DNA from: an uncultured Clostridia bacterium
Lineage (GTDB): Bacteria > Bacillota > Clostridia > TANB77 > CAG-508
DNA length: 22,825 bases
Assembly: GCA_948560265.1 (NCBI GenBank)
Contig: CAOXTD010000008.1
Span: 1 to 22,825 of the forward strand
Direction: 5' to 3'
Shown: piece after piece, positions 1 through 7,248 of the stretch
How positions within the stretch are numbered: position 1 is the stretch's first letter
Layout: every line of letters begins with the position of its first letter
The notes under the pieces: model-generated
Told to the model about the DNA's origin: nothing
The model's database searches: none
What the model saw: the letters and a program-made list of their open reading frames with translations, nothing else
Made by a program: the position numbers and the translations under genes

Positions 1-1197
1 TTCATATCCTCTTAAAATGTACTCTATATTCGTAACTATCGTAGTTCCTCTTGCAGCTAATCCTGCTAATACTAAACAAGCTCCACCTCTTAAGTCTGTG
101 CTTTTTACTTTCGCTCCTGATAATCTTCTAACGCCTTTTATCACAGCTGTTTTTCCTTCAATTGCAATTCTAGCTCCCATCTTCTTGAGTTCTGCTACAT
201 AACGATAACGATTCTCAAAAATGTTCTCAATTATCATGGAAGTTCCCTTCGCAGTTGTTAAAGTACTTGCAAATACAGATTGCATATCTGTTGGGAAACC
301 TGGATATGGTAGGGTTTTGATATCTACTGCTTTTAGCTTTCTATTTGCTCTTAAATGTACCTTTCCCTTTTCTATCTGAATTTGACACCCTGCTTCTTCT
401 AATTTATGAATAATTGGAGTAATATGTTCTGGCGTTCTATACCTTAATGTAATATCACCGCCTGTAATAGCACCAGCACATAATAAAGTTCCTGCTTCAA
501 TTCTGTCTTCCATTACAGTGTAACTAATACTTTTTAGTTTTTCTACTCCCGTAATTGTAATAATATTAGTTCCAGCTCCTTCTATTTTAGCTCCCATTTT
601 GTTTAAGCACTTTGCCAAATCTACTATTTCTGGTTCCATAGCAGCATTTGTAATTTGCGTAACTCCTTCTGCATAAATCGCTGCTAATATAATGTTTTCA
701 GTGGCTCCGACGCTTGGAAAGTCTAAGTCGATATTTGCCCCTATTATTTTATCACACTTACATGTAATAAATCCAGAGTCTTCCACAATATTTATTCCTA
801 ATTTTTTAAATGCTCTTAAATGTAAATCAATTGGTCTTGCACCTATGTCACATCCTCCTGGATAAGAAAACTTTGCTTCCTTGAATCTTCCTAAGATTGC
901 TCCTGCTAATACTACTGTTGAACGCATCTGATTCATTAAATGCTCTGGAATTTCTCTTTTGTCAATATTTTTACTGTTGATTTCTATTTTACCATGATTT
1001 TTCTTAAGCTTGCAACCTAAATATTTTAAAATCTCTAATGTAATTTGTGTATCATGAATGTTTGGTATATTATATAGCTTAGTAATATTAGGATTTAGAA
1101 TTGTTGCAGCTATAATTGGTAATGAGGCATTTTTAGAACCAGATACACTAACTTCTCCTTCTAATCTTCTGCCTCCTTCTATTATGTAACTAGCCAT
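1..1197 (-). CDS. murA: UDP-N-acetylglucosamine 1-carboxyvinyltransferase (MurA), 3' end cut by window edge
   Basis: Cytoplasmic enzyme that transfers enolpyruvate from PEP to UDP-GlcNAc, the first committed step of peptidoglycan synthesis. I translated the minus strand by hand: 399 codons are open from ATG at 1197 to the window edge. MurA is usually about 420 aa, so roughly the last 20 residues lie outside. Seen in the protein: the N-terminal SGSKNA motif with the substrate-binding Lys, the PGGCDIGARPIDLH loop carrying the PEP-binding Cys (Cys115 of E. coli MurA, so fosfomycin sensitivity would be expected at this target), and FPTDMQ with the catalytic Asp. The Cys loop separates it from AroA. 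Firmicutes often carry two paralogues (murA/murZ), and I cannot tell which this is. It is separated from the upstream transcription unit by a strong terminator, so it should have its own promoter. Confidence 0.95.
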   Translation of the reverse strand, partial: MASYIIEGGRRLEGEVSVSGSKNASLPIIAATILNPNITKLYNIPNIHDTQITLEILKYLGCKLKKNHGKIEINSKNIDKREIPEHLMNQMRSTVVLAGAILGRFKEAKFSYPGGCDIGARPIDLHLRAFKKLGINIVEDSGFITCKCDKIIGANIDLDFPSVGATENIILAAIYAEGVTQITNAAMEPEIVDLAKCLNKMGAKIEGAGTNIITITGVEKLKSISYTVMEDRIEAGTLLCAGAITGGDITLRYRTPEHITPIIHKLEEAGCQIQIEKGKVHLRANRKLKAVDIKTLPYPGFPTDMQSVFASTLTTAKGTSMIIENIFENRYRYVAELKKMGARIAIEGKTAVIKGVRRLSGAKVKSTDLRGGACLVLAGLAARGTTIVTNIEYILRGYE

Positions 1198-1296
1198 TTT
1201 TTATTCACCCTTTCTAAAATTTACAATCTCGCTTTGCTCGATTGCATAAGTTATCTGTAATTCGCTTCACTTCAAACAGCTAACTTAATTTGCTAT

Positions 1297-1326
1297 ATAT
1301 TATGTTTTGTTTCCATAAGATGTGAA
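1297..1326 (-). promoter_or_regulatory. weak candidate promoter for murA
   Basis: On the minus strand TTCACA (5/6 of TTGACA) at 1326-1321 is followed after 18 bp by TAATAT (4/6) at 1302-1297, about 100 bp upstream of the murA ATG. A promoter is needed here because a terminator at 1332-1370 closes the upstream unit. The match itself is weak. The leader between it and murA contains an imperfect hairpin with CAATC/GATTG arms near 1224-1244 and nothing else that I recognise. Confidence 0.3.
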
Positions 1327-1331
1327 CGCAT

Positions 1332-1370
1332 AAAAAAAGAAAGGTCACTGTGATTCATCACAGTGACCTT
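1332..1370 (-). terminator. Rho-independent terminator of the 89-aa gene
   Basis: Perfect 13-bp stem (arms 1341-1353 and 1358-1370) with a 4-nt loop. On the minus strand it is followed by a T-rich run (complement of 1332-1340). It lies 14 bp past the 89-aa gene's last base and is the strongest compact terminator in the window. Confidence 0.92.
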
Positions 1371-1384
1371 GAAAGGTTTGATTG

Positions 1385-1654
1385 TCAATCCTCTTTCACC
1401 ATACGGAAGCTATCCGTGTGCTTGGTGATATACTCCTCTCGGGAAAATCTCTTCGCATCTTCGATGCGATTTTTGAAAAAAGGGATTGCTTTTTCCCATC
1501 CGTTAGTGCCTTCAAGCATCTTTTTGGTTAACGGTGCATAGTCCTTTACAAGGACTATACCATCAGGATTTGGAGTATATTTGTGCTGATTTCCATCTTC
1601 ACTTATCTCCAAGATCCCAATTTCAACATCCTTATAAAAAATTCTGTACCTCAT
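1385..1654 (-). CDS. 89-aa HipA N-terminal-domain-like (HipS-like) protein
   Basis: Small soluble protein with no signal peptide or membrane segment. The N-terminus reads as a short beta-rich segment (YKDVEIGILEI, residues 7-17), then a Tyr/Pro-rich stretch, APL (40-42), and PFFKNRIEDAKRFSRE at 58-73. This order resembles the N-terminal subdomain of HipA kinases (Couple_hipA type): a strand with xVGxL, a PLS-like turn, then PFFxNLLPEGxxRE. In HipBST systems that subdomain is a free protein, HipS, opposing the kinase HipT. The assignment is by eye and not proven. Start ATG at 1654 is preceded by an AAAGGTAGG ribosome site. The gene has its own -35/-10 and terminator, and about 41% G+C over the four lines I counted, against about 25-40% in lines sampled from the next gene, which hints at separate acquisition. 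It lies 91 bp downstream of the HipA-like kinase gene. Confidence 0.7.
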   Translation of the reverse strand: MRYRIFYKDVEIGILEISEDGNQHKYTPNPDGIVLVKDYAPLTKKMLEGTNGWEKAIPFFKNRIEDAKRFSREEYITKHTDSFRMVKED

Positions 1655-1678
1655 TTTTTCCTACCTTTCTTTGAATTG

Positions 1679-1695
1679 ATGTGTTTATTACACAT
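1679..1695. promoter_or_regulatory. operator-like inverted repeat at the start site of the 89-aa gene
   Basis: Perfect 6-5-6 inverted repeat (ATGTGT, 5 nt, ACACAT). It begins 9 bp past the -10 box, so it would overlap the start of the transcript and could bind a repressor or form a 5' hairpin. Arms this short occur by chance in AT-rich DNA. Only its position makes it notable. Confidence 0.35.
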
Positions 1696-1703
1696 TCATC
1701 TAT

Positions 1704-1732
1704 ATTATAGCATATTTTTCTTCTCTTTGCAA
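1704..1732 (-). promoter_or_regulatory. sigma-A-type promoter of the 89-aa gene
   Basis: Minus strand TTGCAA (4/6) at 1732-1727, a 17-bp spacer, then a perfect TATAAT at 1709-1704. It sits between the kinase gene's stop codon and the 89-aa start codon, giving a leader of about 40 nt. Confidence 0.7.
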
Positions 1733-1745
1733 ATTTACACTTTAC

Positions 1746-2927
1746 TTATAAAGTAATATCTTCATTCTCATCTCTAGCTTGATTTATTCCGTTTTTTCCT
1801 ATTTCCAGCATATCCTTCTGTATTGTTCTACCTACTTGCATCTGTTCTCCTGTGCGAATTCCAGTTCTAACTCCTTGACTTACTAACATTTTGAGTAGTG
1901 CACTAACATCTACCTGCGTTTCTACTGTCATTTCTCCATCCATTATCTTTTCTATTTGTTCATTTCTAATTTGGTAGGAATGCTTTACTAACAATTTTAT
2001 ATTTTCTGGTAATGGTGCTTTTATCCTTTGTTCTACTCTTTCTATGATTTTCTCTATATCAACAATTCCCCTTATATTTTCTTGATAATAATCATAAATC
2101 TCATCATCTTCACACAGTGCTTCTAAAGTGTCTTTCCAATACGAATCAAAACCTCCATCTTCTATTGATTTTAACGTTCCTATTCTTGGATGAGCTCTAT
2201 CCACATTTTCTCTTAATCCTTCATAGTCTTCTAATAATTTTTCTATGGTAGAAATATCACTATCTAGTAAAAATGAGGATTCACTATCATAATTTGGACT
2301 TAATTCAATAGCGTTTCTTCCTTCAACTTTTTTGATTTTGAAAGCTATATTTTCTGTATGTTGATCTGTTTCTAGTACTGCAAGTAAAAATATTAACCTT
2401 TTTCTATATTCAGTAATGACTTCTGTTATATCCTCTTCGCTATACCCATCCTTTTGCAATTCCTCTTCTAACTTTTCTATAGTGAAATCATAACTCGTTG
2501 TATCTATAAAATCACTTTTTTCTTCTGGTTCATCTCCTATAATATCGTGGAGGGTTACTAATCGTTCATTGCTAGACTCCATCATGGATACTGATAAAAC
2601 GCCTAAATGATATTCTCCATCTTCGCCTACAAATTTAATTAAATCGTAATGTGCAGTTCTTTGCCCTACTGCTTTAGCTACTTCTTCTACTACTAGCTCT
2701 GCATAAATGCCATAATTTTTTTCTTCATCTCGAATTGCTTCACCTTTGACCAATGCTTTTGTTCCTTGAAAGTTAACCCAATTCTTTACTCTATCAAGAT
2801 TACCAGTTTCTTCTCTGGTTTCTTCTGTAAATTCTACTCCTGCTTTTGTTAAATCTATAAATCCTTGCTCATCTCTAAATTGTTCTAGATCTTCTATACT
2901 ATATTGGCTGTTAAAGAAGATACTCAT
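1746..2927 (-). CDS. HipA-like protein kinase
   Basis: 393-aa soluble protein with the diverged kinase fold of the HipA/CtkA group. Seen: a GTKALVKGE segment near 55-63 with a candidate ATP-binding Lys61; YAELVVEEVAKAVG (75-88), matching the helix that precedes the conserved fold; TDQHTENIAF (187-196), equivalent to the HipA catalytic loop D-x-H-x-x-N with Asp188 and Asn193; and PNYDSESSFL (211-220), equivalent to the metal-binding P-x-x-D-x-x-S-S motif with Asp214. The first 45 residues do not look like the HipA N-terminal subdomain, so it is closer to a short HipT-type kinase with an added C-terminal tail (about 335-393). HipA kinases phosphorylate proteins such as GltX or other tRNA synthetases, but the target here is unknown. 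The ribosome site is weak (GTGAG). It starts 9 bp after the 143-aa gene, so the two are co-transcribed. No HTH antitoxin (HipB) is encoded nearby. Confidence 0.75.
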   Translation of the reverse strand: MSIFFNSQYSIEDLEQFRDEQGFIDLTKAGVEFTEETREETGNLDRVKNWVNFQGTKALVKGEAIRDEEKNYGIYAELVVEEVAKAVGQRTAHYDLIKFVGEDGEYHLGVLSVSMMESSNERLVTLHDIIGDEPEEKSDFIDTTSYDFTIEKLEEELQKDGYSEEDITEVITEYRKRLIFLLAVLETDQHTENIAFKIKKVEGRNAIELSPNYDSESSFLLDSDISTIEKLLEDYEGLRENVDRAHPRIGTLKSIEDGGFDSYWKDTLEALCEDDEIYDYYQENIRGIVDIEKIIERVEQRIKAPLPENIKLLVKHSYQIRNEQIEKIMDGEMTVETQVDVSALLKMLVSQGVRTGIRTGEQMQVGRTIQKDMLEIGKNGINQARDENEDITL

Positions 2928-2936
2928 ATTTTAATC

Positions 2937-3368
2937 TCACTTTCTTTTTGGTATTAAATTTTTTAAGAAATTCTTTATCTTTGTCCAAATAGAATTTTCT
3001 TGTACTACTACTAGACTTACTTCTTCTATCTTTTCTTTATTTCTTTCTTTTTTCAACCAATCTTTTCTTTGGTAAGAATTAATCTTTCTTTGATATTCTT
3101 CTTCATTTTTGTCATAAGCTGCTTTTAGTTCTTGTTTTTCTTCTTCATTTGCCCAATATTTTGCATTTAAAATGCTAAGAATAATCAAAGCATCTCTACT
3201 AACCTTTTTGTTTTTTATTTCCTCATACAAGTCACTGACATTCTTATCTTCCATATTCTGTTCAAAAAGAGCTAATAGGCTAGAAGGAACTTTTGTCTTA
3301 TAATCATTTCCTAATAAATTTAGTATTTGACCAACTTCCTTATAAGCACTTTTTAATGTCGTTTCCAA
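2937..3368 (-). CDS. unknown 143-aa helical protein paired with the HipA-like kinase
   Basis: I do not recognise a named family. The protein looks all-helical and highly charged. Residues 1-30 are mixed, a hydrophobic stretch DALIILSILNAKYW lies near 59-72, a Glu/Lys-rich probable coiled coil lies near 75-115, and the C-terminus (126-143, SIWTKIKNFLKNLIPKRK) is a cationic amphipathic helix that could bind membrane or nucleic acid. The start is TTG at 3368, chosen because a good AAGGAGG site lies 8 nt upstream and no ATG is available. It lies 18 bp after topB and 9 bp before the kinase gene. I have an impression, not a proven fact, that small proteins with an 'LSILN-KYWA-EEEK' segment recur beside such kinases in clostridia. 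A partner or neutraliser of the kinase is a plausible inference. It shows no HTH, so it is not an obvious HipB. Confidence 0.75.
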   Translation of the reverse strand: METTLKSAYKEVGQILNLLGNDYKTKVPSSLLALFEQNMEDKNVSDLYEEIKNKKVSRDALIILSILNAKYWANEEEKQELKAAYDKNEEEYQRKINSYQRKDWLKKERNKEKIEEVSLVVVQENSIWTKIKNFLKNLIPKRK

Positions 3369-3386
3369 TATTCCTTCCTCCTTAAT

Positions 3387-5402
3387 TTATCTTTTTACCA
3401 CTAGTCTATCAATTTTAGAGTAAATGTATTTTTCTAATTTCTCCATAAATTCATCTGGCTGTATTTCTTTTTTTGAAACCATATCTAATCCTTTTTCCCA
3501 ACTAGCTGTTAGCTTTGGGTTTAGCATATCTGGCATAGATTGGTATACTACATCATAAATCTTTTCTCCTTTTACTGTTGGAGTAATAATTTGTGTTTTC
3601 GTATTAATTGCTATATAACCTATTCTCTCTAACTTTTTCATAATTTCTGCTCTTGTAGCACTTGTTCCAATTCCTGCCCCTTTGATTTGTTCTCTTAATT
3701 CTTCTTCTTCAATTAATTTTCCTGCATTTTCCATAGCAAGTATCATAGAACCCGAATTATATCTAGATGGTGGTGAAGTTTCTGAAGTCTTTGTTTCATA
3801 GTTCAAAACTTCTATTGTTTCTCCCTTTTTTAATTTTTTTAGAATTTCTAAGTTATTAGGATTTTCTGTTTGCTCCTCTTCCTTTTTTTGCATTTCATCT
3901 TCTTGTGTAATTGCTTTTCCTTTATTTTCTATATCTTCCTTCACTTCTTGCTTTATCTCTTTGTTCTTACTATCATTTTTGGTAATTTCTAAATACCCTA
4001 ATTTTTCGCAAACCTTGCCACTTGTTGAGAACTGTTCTTTCTTTTCTTCTTCGCTTTCTACTTCAATCGTAACAGAAATTTTACTATATTCTGCTGGTGG
4101 ATAAAAAATACTTAAAAAACGTTTGACAATTACTTTATACATCTGCTTTTGCAAATCTGGTAAGCTATCATAGTTTTCAAATCCTTGCCCTGTCGGAATA
4201 ATGGCATAGTGGTCTGTGATTTTGCTATCATTCACATACTTTGTTTTCACTAAATCAGTTGAATATTTTTCTGCTACCATTTTTTGAATATATCCTTGAA
4301 TCTCCTCGTCTTTGTAACCTTTTGCTAGACCATTTAGATTTTTAGAAATCACTTTTGCTACTGCTGTAGATAATACTCTTGCATCCGTTCTAGGATATGT
4401 TACTAATTTTTTTTCATATAAGTTTTGAATAATCTCCAATGTTTGATCTGGTTTGATTTTAAACCTTTTTGTTGCTTCGTTTTGAATCTCTGCTAAATTA
4501 AATAATAGTGGTGCATTTTCTTTTGTTTTTGACTTTTTTACCTCTACAATTGTTGCTTTTTTATCTTTTAATGACAAAATGAAATTTTTCGCTTCTTCTT
4601 CTTTGCGAAATCCGGTTTCATTGTATAACTTGGGAGATTCCCACATTTTTGAATTCTCAGTAACTTTCCATTCTGTCGAAAAAGAACTATTCTCTTCTCC
4701 AAAAGTTCCTACAATCTTATAATATGGTATTTTTTCAAAATTTCTAATCTCCCTTTCTCTTTGCACTACCATCCCCAATACGCATGTCATTACTCTTCCT
4801 ACTGAAATAGAAATTTTATCTTCTCCCATATCTTTTGCCATTCTACGTCCATAGATAATAGATAATAATCTAGAAAAATTGATACCAATTAGGTAGTCTT
4901 CTTTTGCTCTTAAATAGGCTGAATTGCACAAACTATCATATTCTGCTAAGTCTTTTGCTTGTTCAATTCCCCTTTTTATTTCTTCTTCTGTTTGAGAATC
5001 AATCCATACTCTCTTTCTTTGTTTGTCTTTTAATCCTATTTGGTTTTCTACTAAACGATAAATATATTCTCCTTCACGTCCAGAGTCAGTTGCAACATAA
5101 ATACAGCCCACGTCTTCTCTTAATAGTAGGCTTTTGACGGTATTGAATTGCTTTTCTACATTTGGTATTACTTCGTATTTATATTCTTTTGGCATGAAGG
5201 GAAGTGTATCTAGCCTCCAAAACTTTAAGTTTTCATCATATTTATCTGGATAGCTCATTGTTACTAAATGTCCTACGCACCAAGTAATTACCCAATTGTC
5301 TGATTCAATATATCCATCTTTTCTGTTGCCACCACATTTTAATACCTTTGCAAATTCCATAGCAACAGATGGCTTCTCTGTAATGAGTAAATTTTTTGCC
5401 AT
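3387..5402 (-). CDS. topB: type IA DNA topoisomerase (topoisomerase III, TopB-like)
   Basis: Relaxes and decatenates DNA by passing strands through a transient single-strand break. From ATG at 5402 it is 671 aa. Toprim domain: LLITEKPSVA (5-14) with the catalytic Glu9, and YVATDSGREGE with the D-x-x-x-REGE metal and acid motif at 106-112. The active-site Tyr is in LVTYPRTD (Tyr336). GIGTSATRAEIMKKL (577-591) is the usual C-terminal core motif. There are no C-terminal Cys4 zinc fingers, as in TopB rather than TopA. A Lys/Glu-rich insert (about 475-515) interrupts the domain after the active site. An upstream in-frame ATG at 5432 is rejected because it has no ribosome site and overlaps the preceding gene. 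ATG 5402 has AAAGGA at good spacing, 4 bp past the upstream stop. TopB is also common on conjugative elements, but no other element genes are present. Confidence 0.93.
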   Translation of the reverse strand: MAKNLLITEKPSVAMEFAKVLKCGGNRKDGYIESDNWVITWCVGHLVTMSYPDKYDENLKFWRLDTLPFMPKEYKYEVIPNVEKQFNTVKSLLLREDVGCIYVATDSGREGEYIYRLVENQIGLKDKQRKRVWIDSQTEEEIKRGIEQAKDLAEYDSLCNSAYLRAKEDYLIGINFSRLLSIIYGRRMAKDMGEDKISISVGRVMTCVLGMVVQREREIRNFEKIPYYKIVGTFGEENSSFSTEWKVTENSKMWESPKLYNETGFRKEEEAKNFILSLKDKKATIVEVKKSKTKENAPLLFNLAEIQNEATKRFKIKPDQTLEIIQNLYEKKLVTYPRTDARVLSTAVAKVISKNLNGLAKGYKDEEIQGYIQKMVAEKYSTDLVKTKYVNDSKITDHYAIIPTGQGFENYDSLPDLQKQMYKVIVKRFLSIFYPPAEYSKISVTIEVESEEEKKEQFSTSGKVCEKLGYLEITKNDSKNKEIKQEVKEDIENKGKAITQEDEMQKKEEEQTENPNNLEILKKLKKGETIEVLNYETKTSETSPPSRYNSGSMILAMENAGKLIEEEELREQIKGAGIGTSATRAEIMKKLERIGYIAINTKTQIITPTVKGEKIYDVVYQSMPDMLNPKLTASWEKGLDMVSKKEIQPDEFMEKLEKYIYSKIDRLVVKR

Positions 5403-5406
5403 ATTT

Positions 5407-6261
5407 TTATCCTTTATGTTCATATAATACAATATCTATTTCTGCAGTATGATGCCCATTTCCATAGGCAAATATAATATATAGGTCTCCATTTGGTCCC
5501 AAAAAGTAATTTTCGATATTTGTTAATTGGTATATACTGTTATTTAAATCTCTATTATATACTGTATAACCTGATTGCACTAATATTTCTGCCTCTTCTT
5601 TTGCTTTTCGTACCGTATCATTTATTTTTATTTGCACTTCACTTTGTACTAAATTTCTTTGTGCTATCAAATCTTCTACATTTACTTTTTGACCAGTTGC
5701 CAAATTGTAATTATAAGTTTGTATAATCACTCTTTGTGGATTGCTTCCTTCTTTTAGAGTTGCTTTAATAATTAATGATAAAATATCTCCATTAATATAA
5801 GATACATAATCCATTTGATATAGGGTCTTGATATTGCTTTTACTATTCATGATTTCAGAAGCCTTGTTAGCAAATATATCTTGTGTAATTTTATTGAAGT
5901 TTGTTGGAACTTCTCCTTGAATATTCATTACTGGCAAATGAATATCCACTTCATAATTTTCTTTTTTATCTTCAATATCATAGGCAGAATATACAATATC
6001 ATTTTGAGCTACTATTTTTTGAATGCCTGATGTATCATATTCTCCCTTATTTAATACATTCGTAAATAGATTTGCAAATTGTGTTTTAATTTCTTCTGCC
6101 GTTTTCTCTGTTATTGTATCATCTGGAGTAGTATTTAAGCTTGGCATAATAATATTATTCTTGTCCTCATCTTTTACAAAAAATTGTGCATAAATTCCTG
6201 CAATAATTGCTAAAACGCAAAATGCACCAACTAGAATATATAGAATTTTAGGGTTTTTCAC
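5407..6261 (-). CDS. membrane-anchored DUF3298/RsiV-like extracytoplasmic protein
   Basis: 284 aa: one N-terminal membrane helix (about 7-27) with a short positive N-terminus and no lipobox, so the remainder is predicted outside the membrane. The C-terminal part (about 150-284) reads like the DUF4163/DUF3298 fold of RsiV and PdaC-type proteins. It has a YNYNLATGQKVNVEDL segment followed by a final YFLGPNGDLYIIFAYGNGHHTAEIDIVL-like strand pattern (positions about 252-280). In those families the domain binds wall or lysozyme, or serves as a sensor; here the role is unknown. The start is GTG at 6261 with AAAGGAG 7 nt upstream. It is the first gene of the operon running into topB, the 143-aa gene and the HipA-like gene, which is an odd combination. 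Confidence 0.8.
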   Translation of the reverse strand: MKNPKILYILVGAFCVLAIIAGIYAQFFVKDEDKNNIIMPSLNTTPDDTITEKTAEEIKTQFANLFTNVLNKGEYDTSGIQKIVAQNDIVYSAYDIEDKKENYEVDIHLPVMNIQGEVPTNFNKITQDIFANKASEIMNSKSNIKTLYQMDYVSYINGDILSLIIKATLKEGSNPQRVIIQTYNYNLATGQKVNVEDLIAQRNLVQSEVQIKINDTVRKAKEEAEILVQSGYTVYNRDLNNSIYQLTNIENYFLGPNGDLYIIFAYGNGHHTAEIDIVLYEHKG

Positions 6262-6314
6262 GATTATTCTCCTTTCAGCTTCTATTTATATGTTATCAAT
6301 TTCTCTTTTCTTTT

Positions 6315-6344
6315 ATTGTATCGCATTTTAAAGAAAAATGCTAG
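6315..6344 (-). promoter_or_regulatory. candidate promoter with internal inverted repeat for the DUF3298-topB-kinase operon
   Basis: Minus strand TACAAT (5/6 of TATAAT) at 6320-6315; 18 bp upstream is a weak CTAGCA. A perfect 7-5-7 inverted repeat (GCATTTT / AAAATGC, 6323-6341) fills the spacer, ending 2 bp before the -10. The poor -35 together with an embedded repeat would suit a regulated promoter, but neither element is strong alone. Confidence 0.4.
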
Positions 6345-6370
6345 TAGTTTAAGGAAGTTTTATATAACAC

Positions 6371-6403
6371 AAAAAAGACTAGGAATCTTCAAAATTCCTA
6401 GTC
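6371..6403 (-). terminator. Rho-independent terminator of rpsF-ssb-rpsR
   Basis: Perfect 10-bp stem (6377-6386 with 6394-6403), 7-nt loop, followed on the minus strand by six T (complement of 6371-6376). It lies 12 bp downstream of the rpsR stop codon. Confidence 0.92.
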
Positions 6404-6415
6404 CTTATTATCTAA

Positions 6416-6694
6416 TTAGTCTTGAGTATATGGTAATATAGCAATTTGTCTAGCTCTTTTAACAGCTAGTGTAATATCTCTTTGATGAATTGCACATGCT
6501 CCAGTTGCTCTTCTTGGTAGAATTTTTCCTTTATCATTAATGAATTTTCTTAACTGATCAGCATTTTTATAATCTAATTTCAAGTTTTTGTCTGCACATA
6601 ATGGGCATACTTTTTTTCTCATTTTTCTAAATTTAGGATTATAATCTTCATCATTGTTTCTGTTATTTCTTCTATTATTTTTCTTGTCTGCCAT
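6416..6694 (-). CDS. rpsR: 30S ribosomal protein S18
   Basis: 92-aa small-subunit protein that pairs with S6 on the platform and binds 16S rRNA. The family core is clear: a basic disordered N-terminus (RRNNRNN), CPLCADK (29-35), the GKILPRRATGACAIHQR segment (about 55-71) that contacts rRNA, and the AVKRARQIAILPY terminus. The Cys and His residues in CPLC and CAIH suggest the zinc-type form. It is third in the rpsF-ssb-rpsR order conserved in Firmicutes, starting 54 bp after ssb, with a G-rich ribosome site, and is followed directly by the operon terminator. Confidence 0.97.
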   Translation of the reverse strand: MADKKNNRRNNRNNDEDYNPKFRKMRKKVCPLCADKNLKLDYKNADQLRKFINDKGKILPRRATGACAIHQRDITLAVKRARQIAILPYTQD

Positions 6695-6748
6695 TTCTCT
6701 TTCCCCCTATCTATATTAATGTAGAGGTGTTTTCCTTTTTATTTTTAT

Positions 6749-7180
6749 TTAAAAAGGCAAATCATCTCCTGAAGAGATCTCAAAATCTGAACCACCATTG
6801 TTTGCAGCTGGCATTGTTCCGAAAGTAGCATCAAAGTTAGCGTTTGCTCCTTCTCCATCTCTTCTGCTATCTGCAAAATATGCTTCTTCAGCTACGACCT
6901 CTGTTATATAACGTTTTTGACCTTGTTCATCATCCCAAGTTCTAGTTTGTAGCCTTCCTACAACTGATACCTGTTGACCTTTTTTAAAATATTTGCTACA
7001 GAATTCACCTAATTTGCTCCATGCAACGATATTAATGAAATCTGCTTGTCTTTCTTCGCCTTGTCTTACAAATCTACGATTAATTGCTAAACTAAAAGAA
7101 GCTACTAATGTATTATTTGTTTGTGTGTATCTTACTTCGGGATCTCTTGTTAAACGTCCCATTAAAATTACTTTATTCAT
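6749..7180 (-). CDS. ssb: single-stranded DNA-binding protein
   Basis: 143-aa OB-fold protein that coats single-stranded DNA in replication, repair and recombination. The OB domain (1 to about 105) begins with MNKVILMGRLTRDPEVRYT and contains FINIVAWSKLGEFCSKYFKKGQQ-type strands and the YITEVVAEEAYF segment. A short Gly/Asn-rich linker leads to the acidic tip DDLPF, the docking peptide for partner proteins such as helicases and exonucleases. Its position between rpsF and rpsR is the chromosomal arrangement, so this is the housekeeping copy rather than a plasmid or phage one. Its usual tetrameric assembly is known for the family and is not visible here. Confidence 0.97.
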   Translation of the reverse strand: MNKVILMGRLTRDPEVRYTQTNNTLVASFSLAINRRFVRQGEERQADFINIVAWSKLGEFCSKYFKKGQQVSVVGRLQTRTWDDEQGQKRYITEVVAEEAYFADSRRDGEGANANFDATFGTMPAANNGGSDFEISSGDDLPF

Positions 7181-7248
7181 ATTTGTATACCTTACCTTTC
7201 TATCTTAAAGGCCCCCGATTTCTCGGTTGTTTTTTCTTTCATTGTTTT

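Noticed and set aside
17..202. Plus-strand open frames over murA, topB, ssb/rpsF, pilB, uppP and others
   Set aside because: They lie opposite well-supported minus-strand genes, lack ribosome sites and encode no recognisable domain; they are shadows.
3387..5402. topB as a sign of an integrated conjugative element
   Set aside because: No relaxase, integrase, conjugation or repeat boundary genes are in the window; the neighbours are chromosomal.
5403..5432. Longer topB start at 5432
   Set aside because: No ribosome site and overlap with the preceding gene; ATG 5402 has AAAGGA and begins with the family-typical MAKNLLITEKPS.
7215..7226. CCGA/TCGG hairpin between rpsF and ssb as a terminator
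   Set aside because: Only 4 bp, and on the transcribed strand no T run follows.
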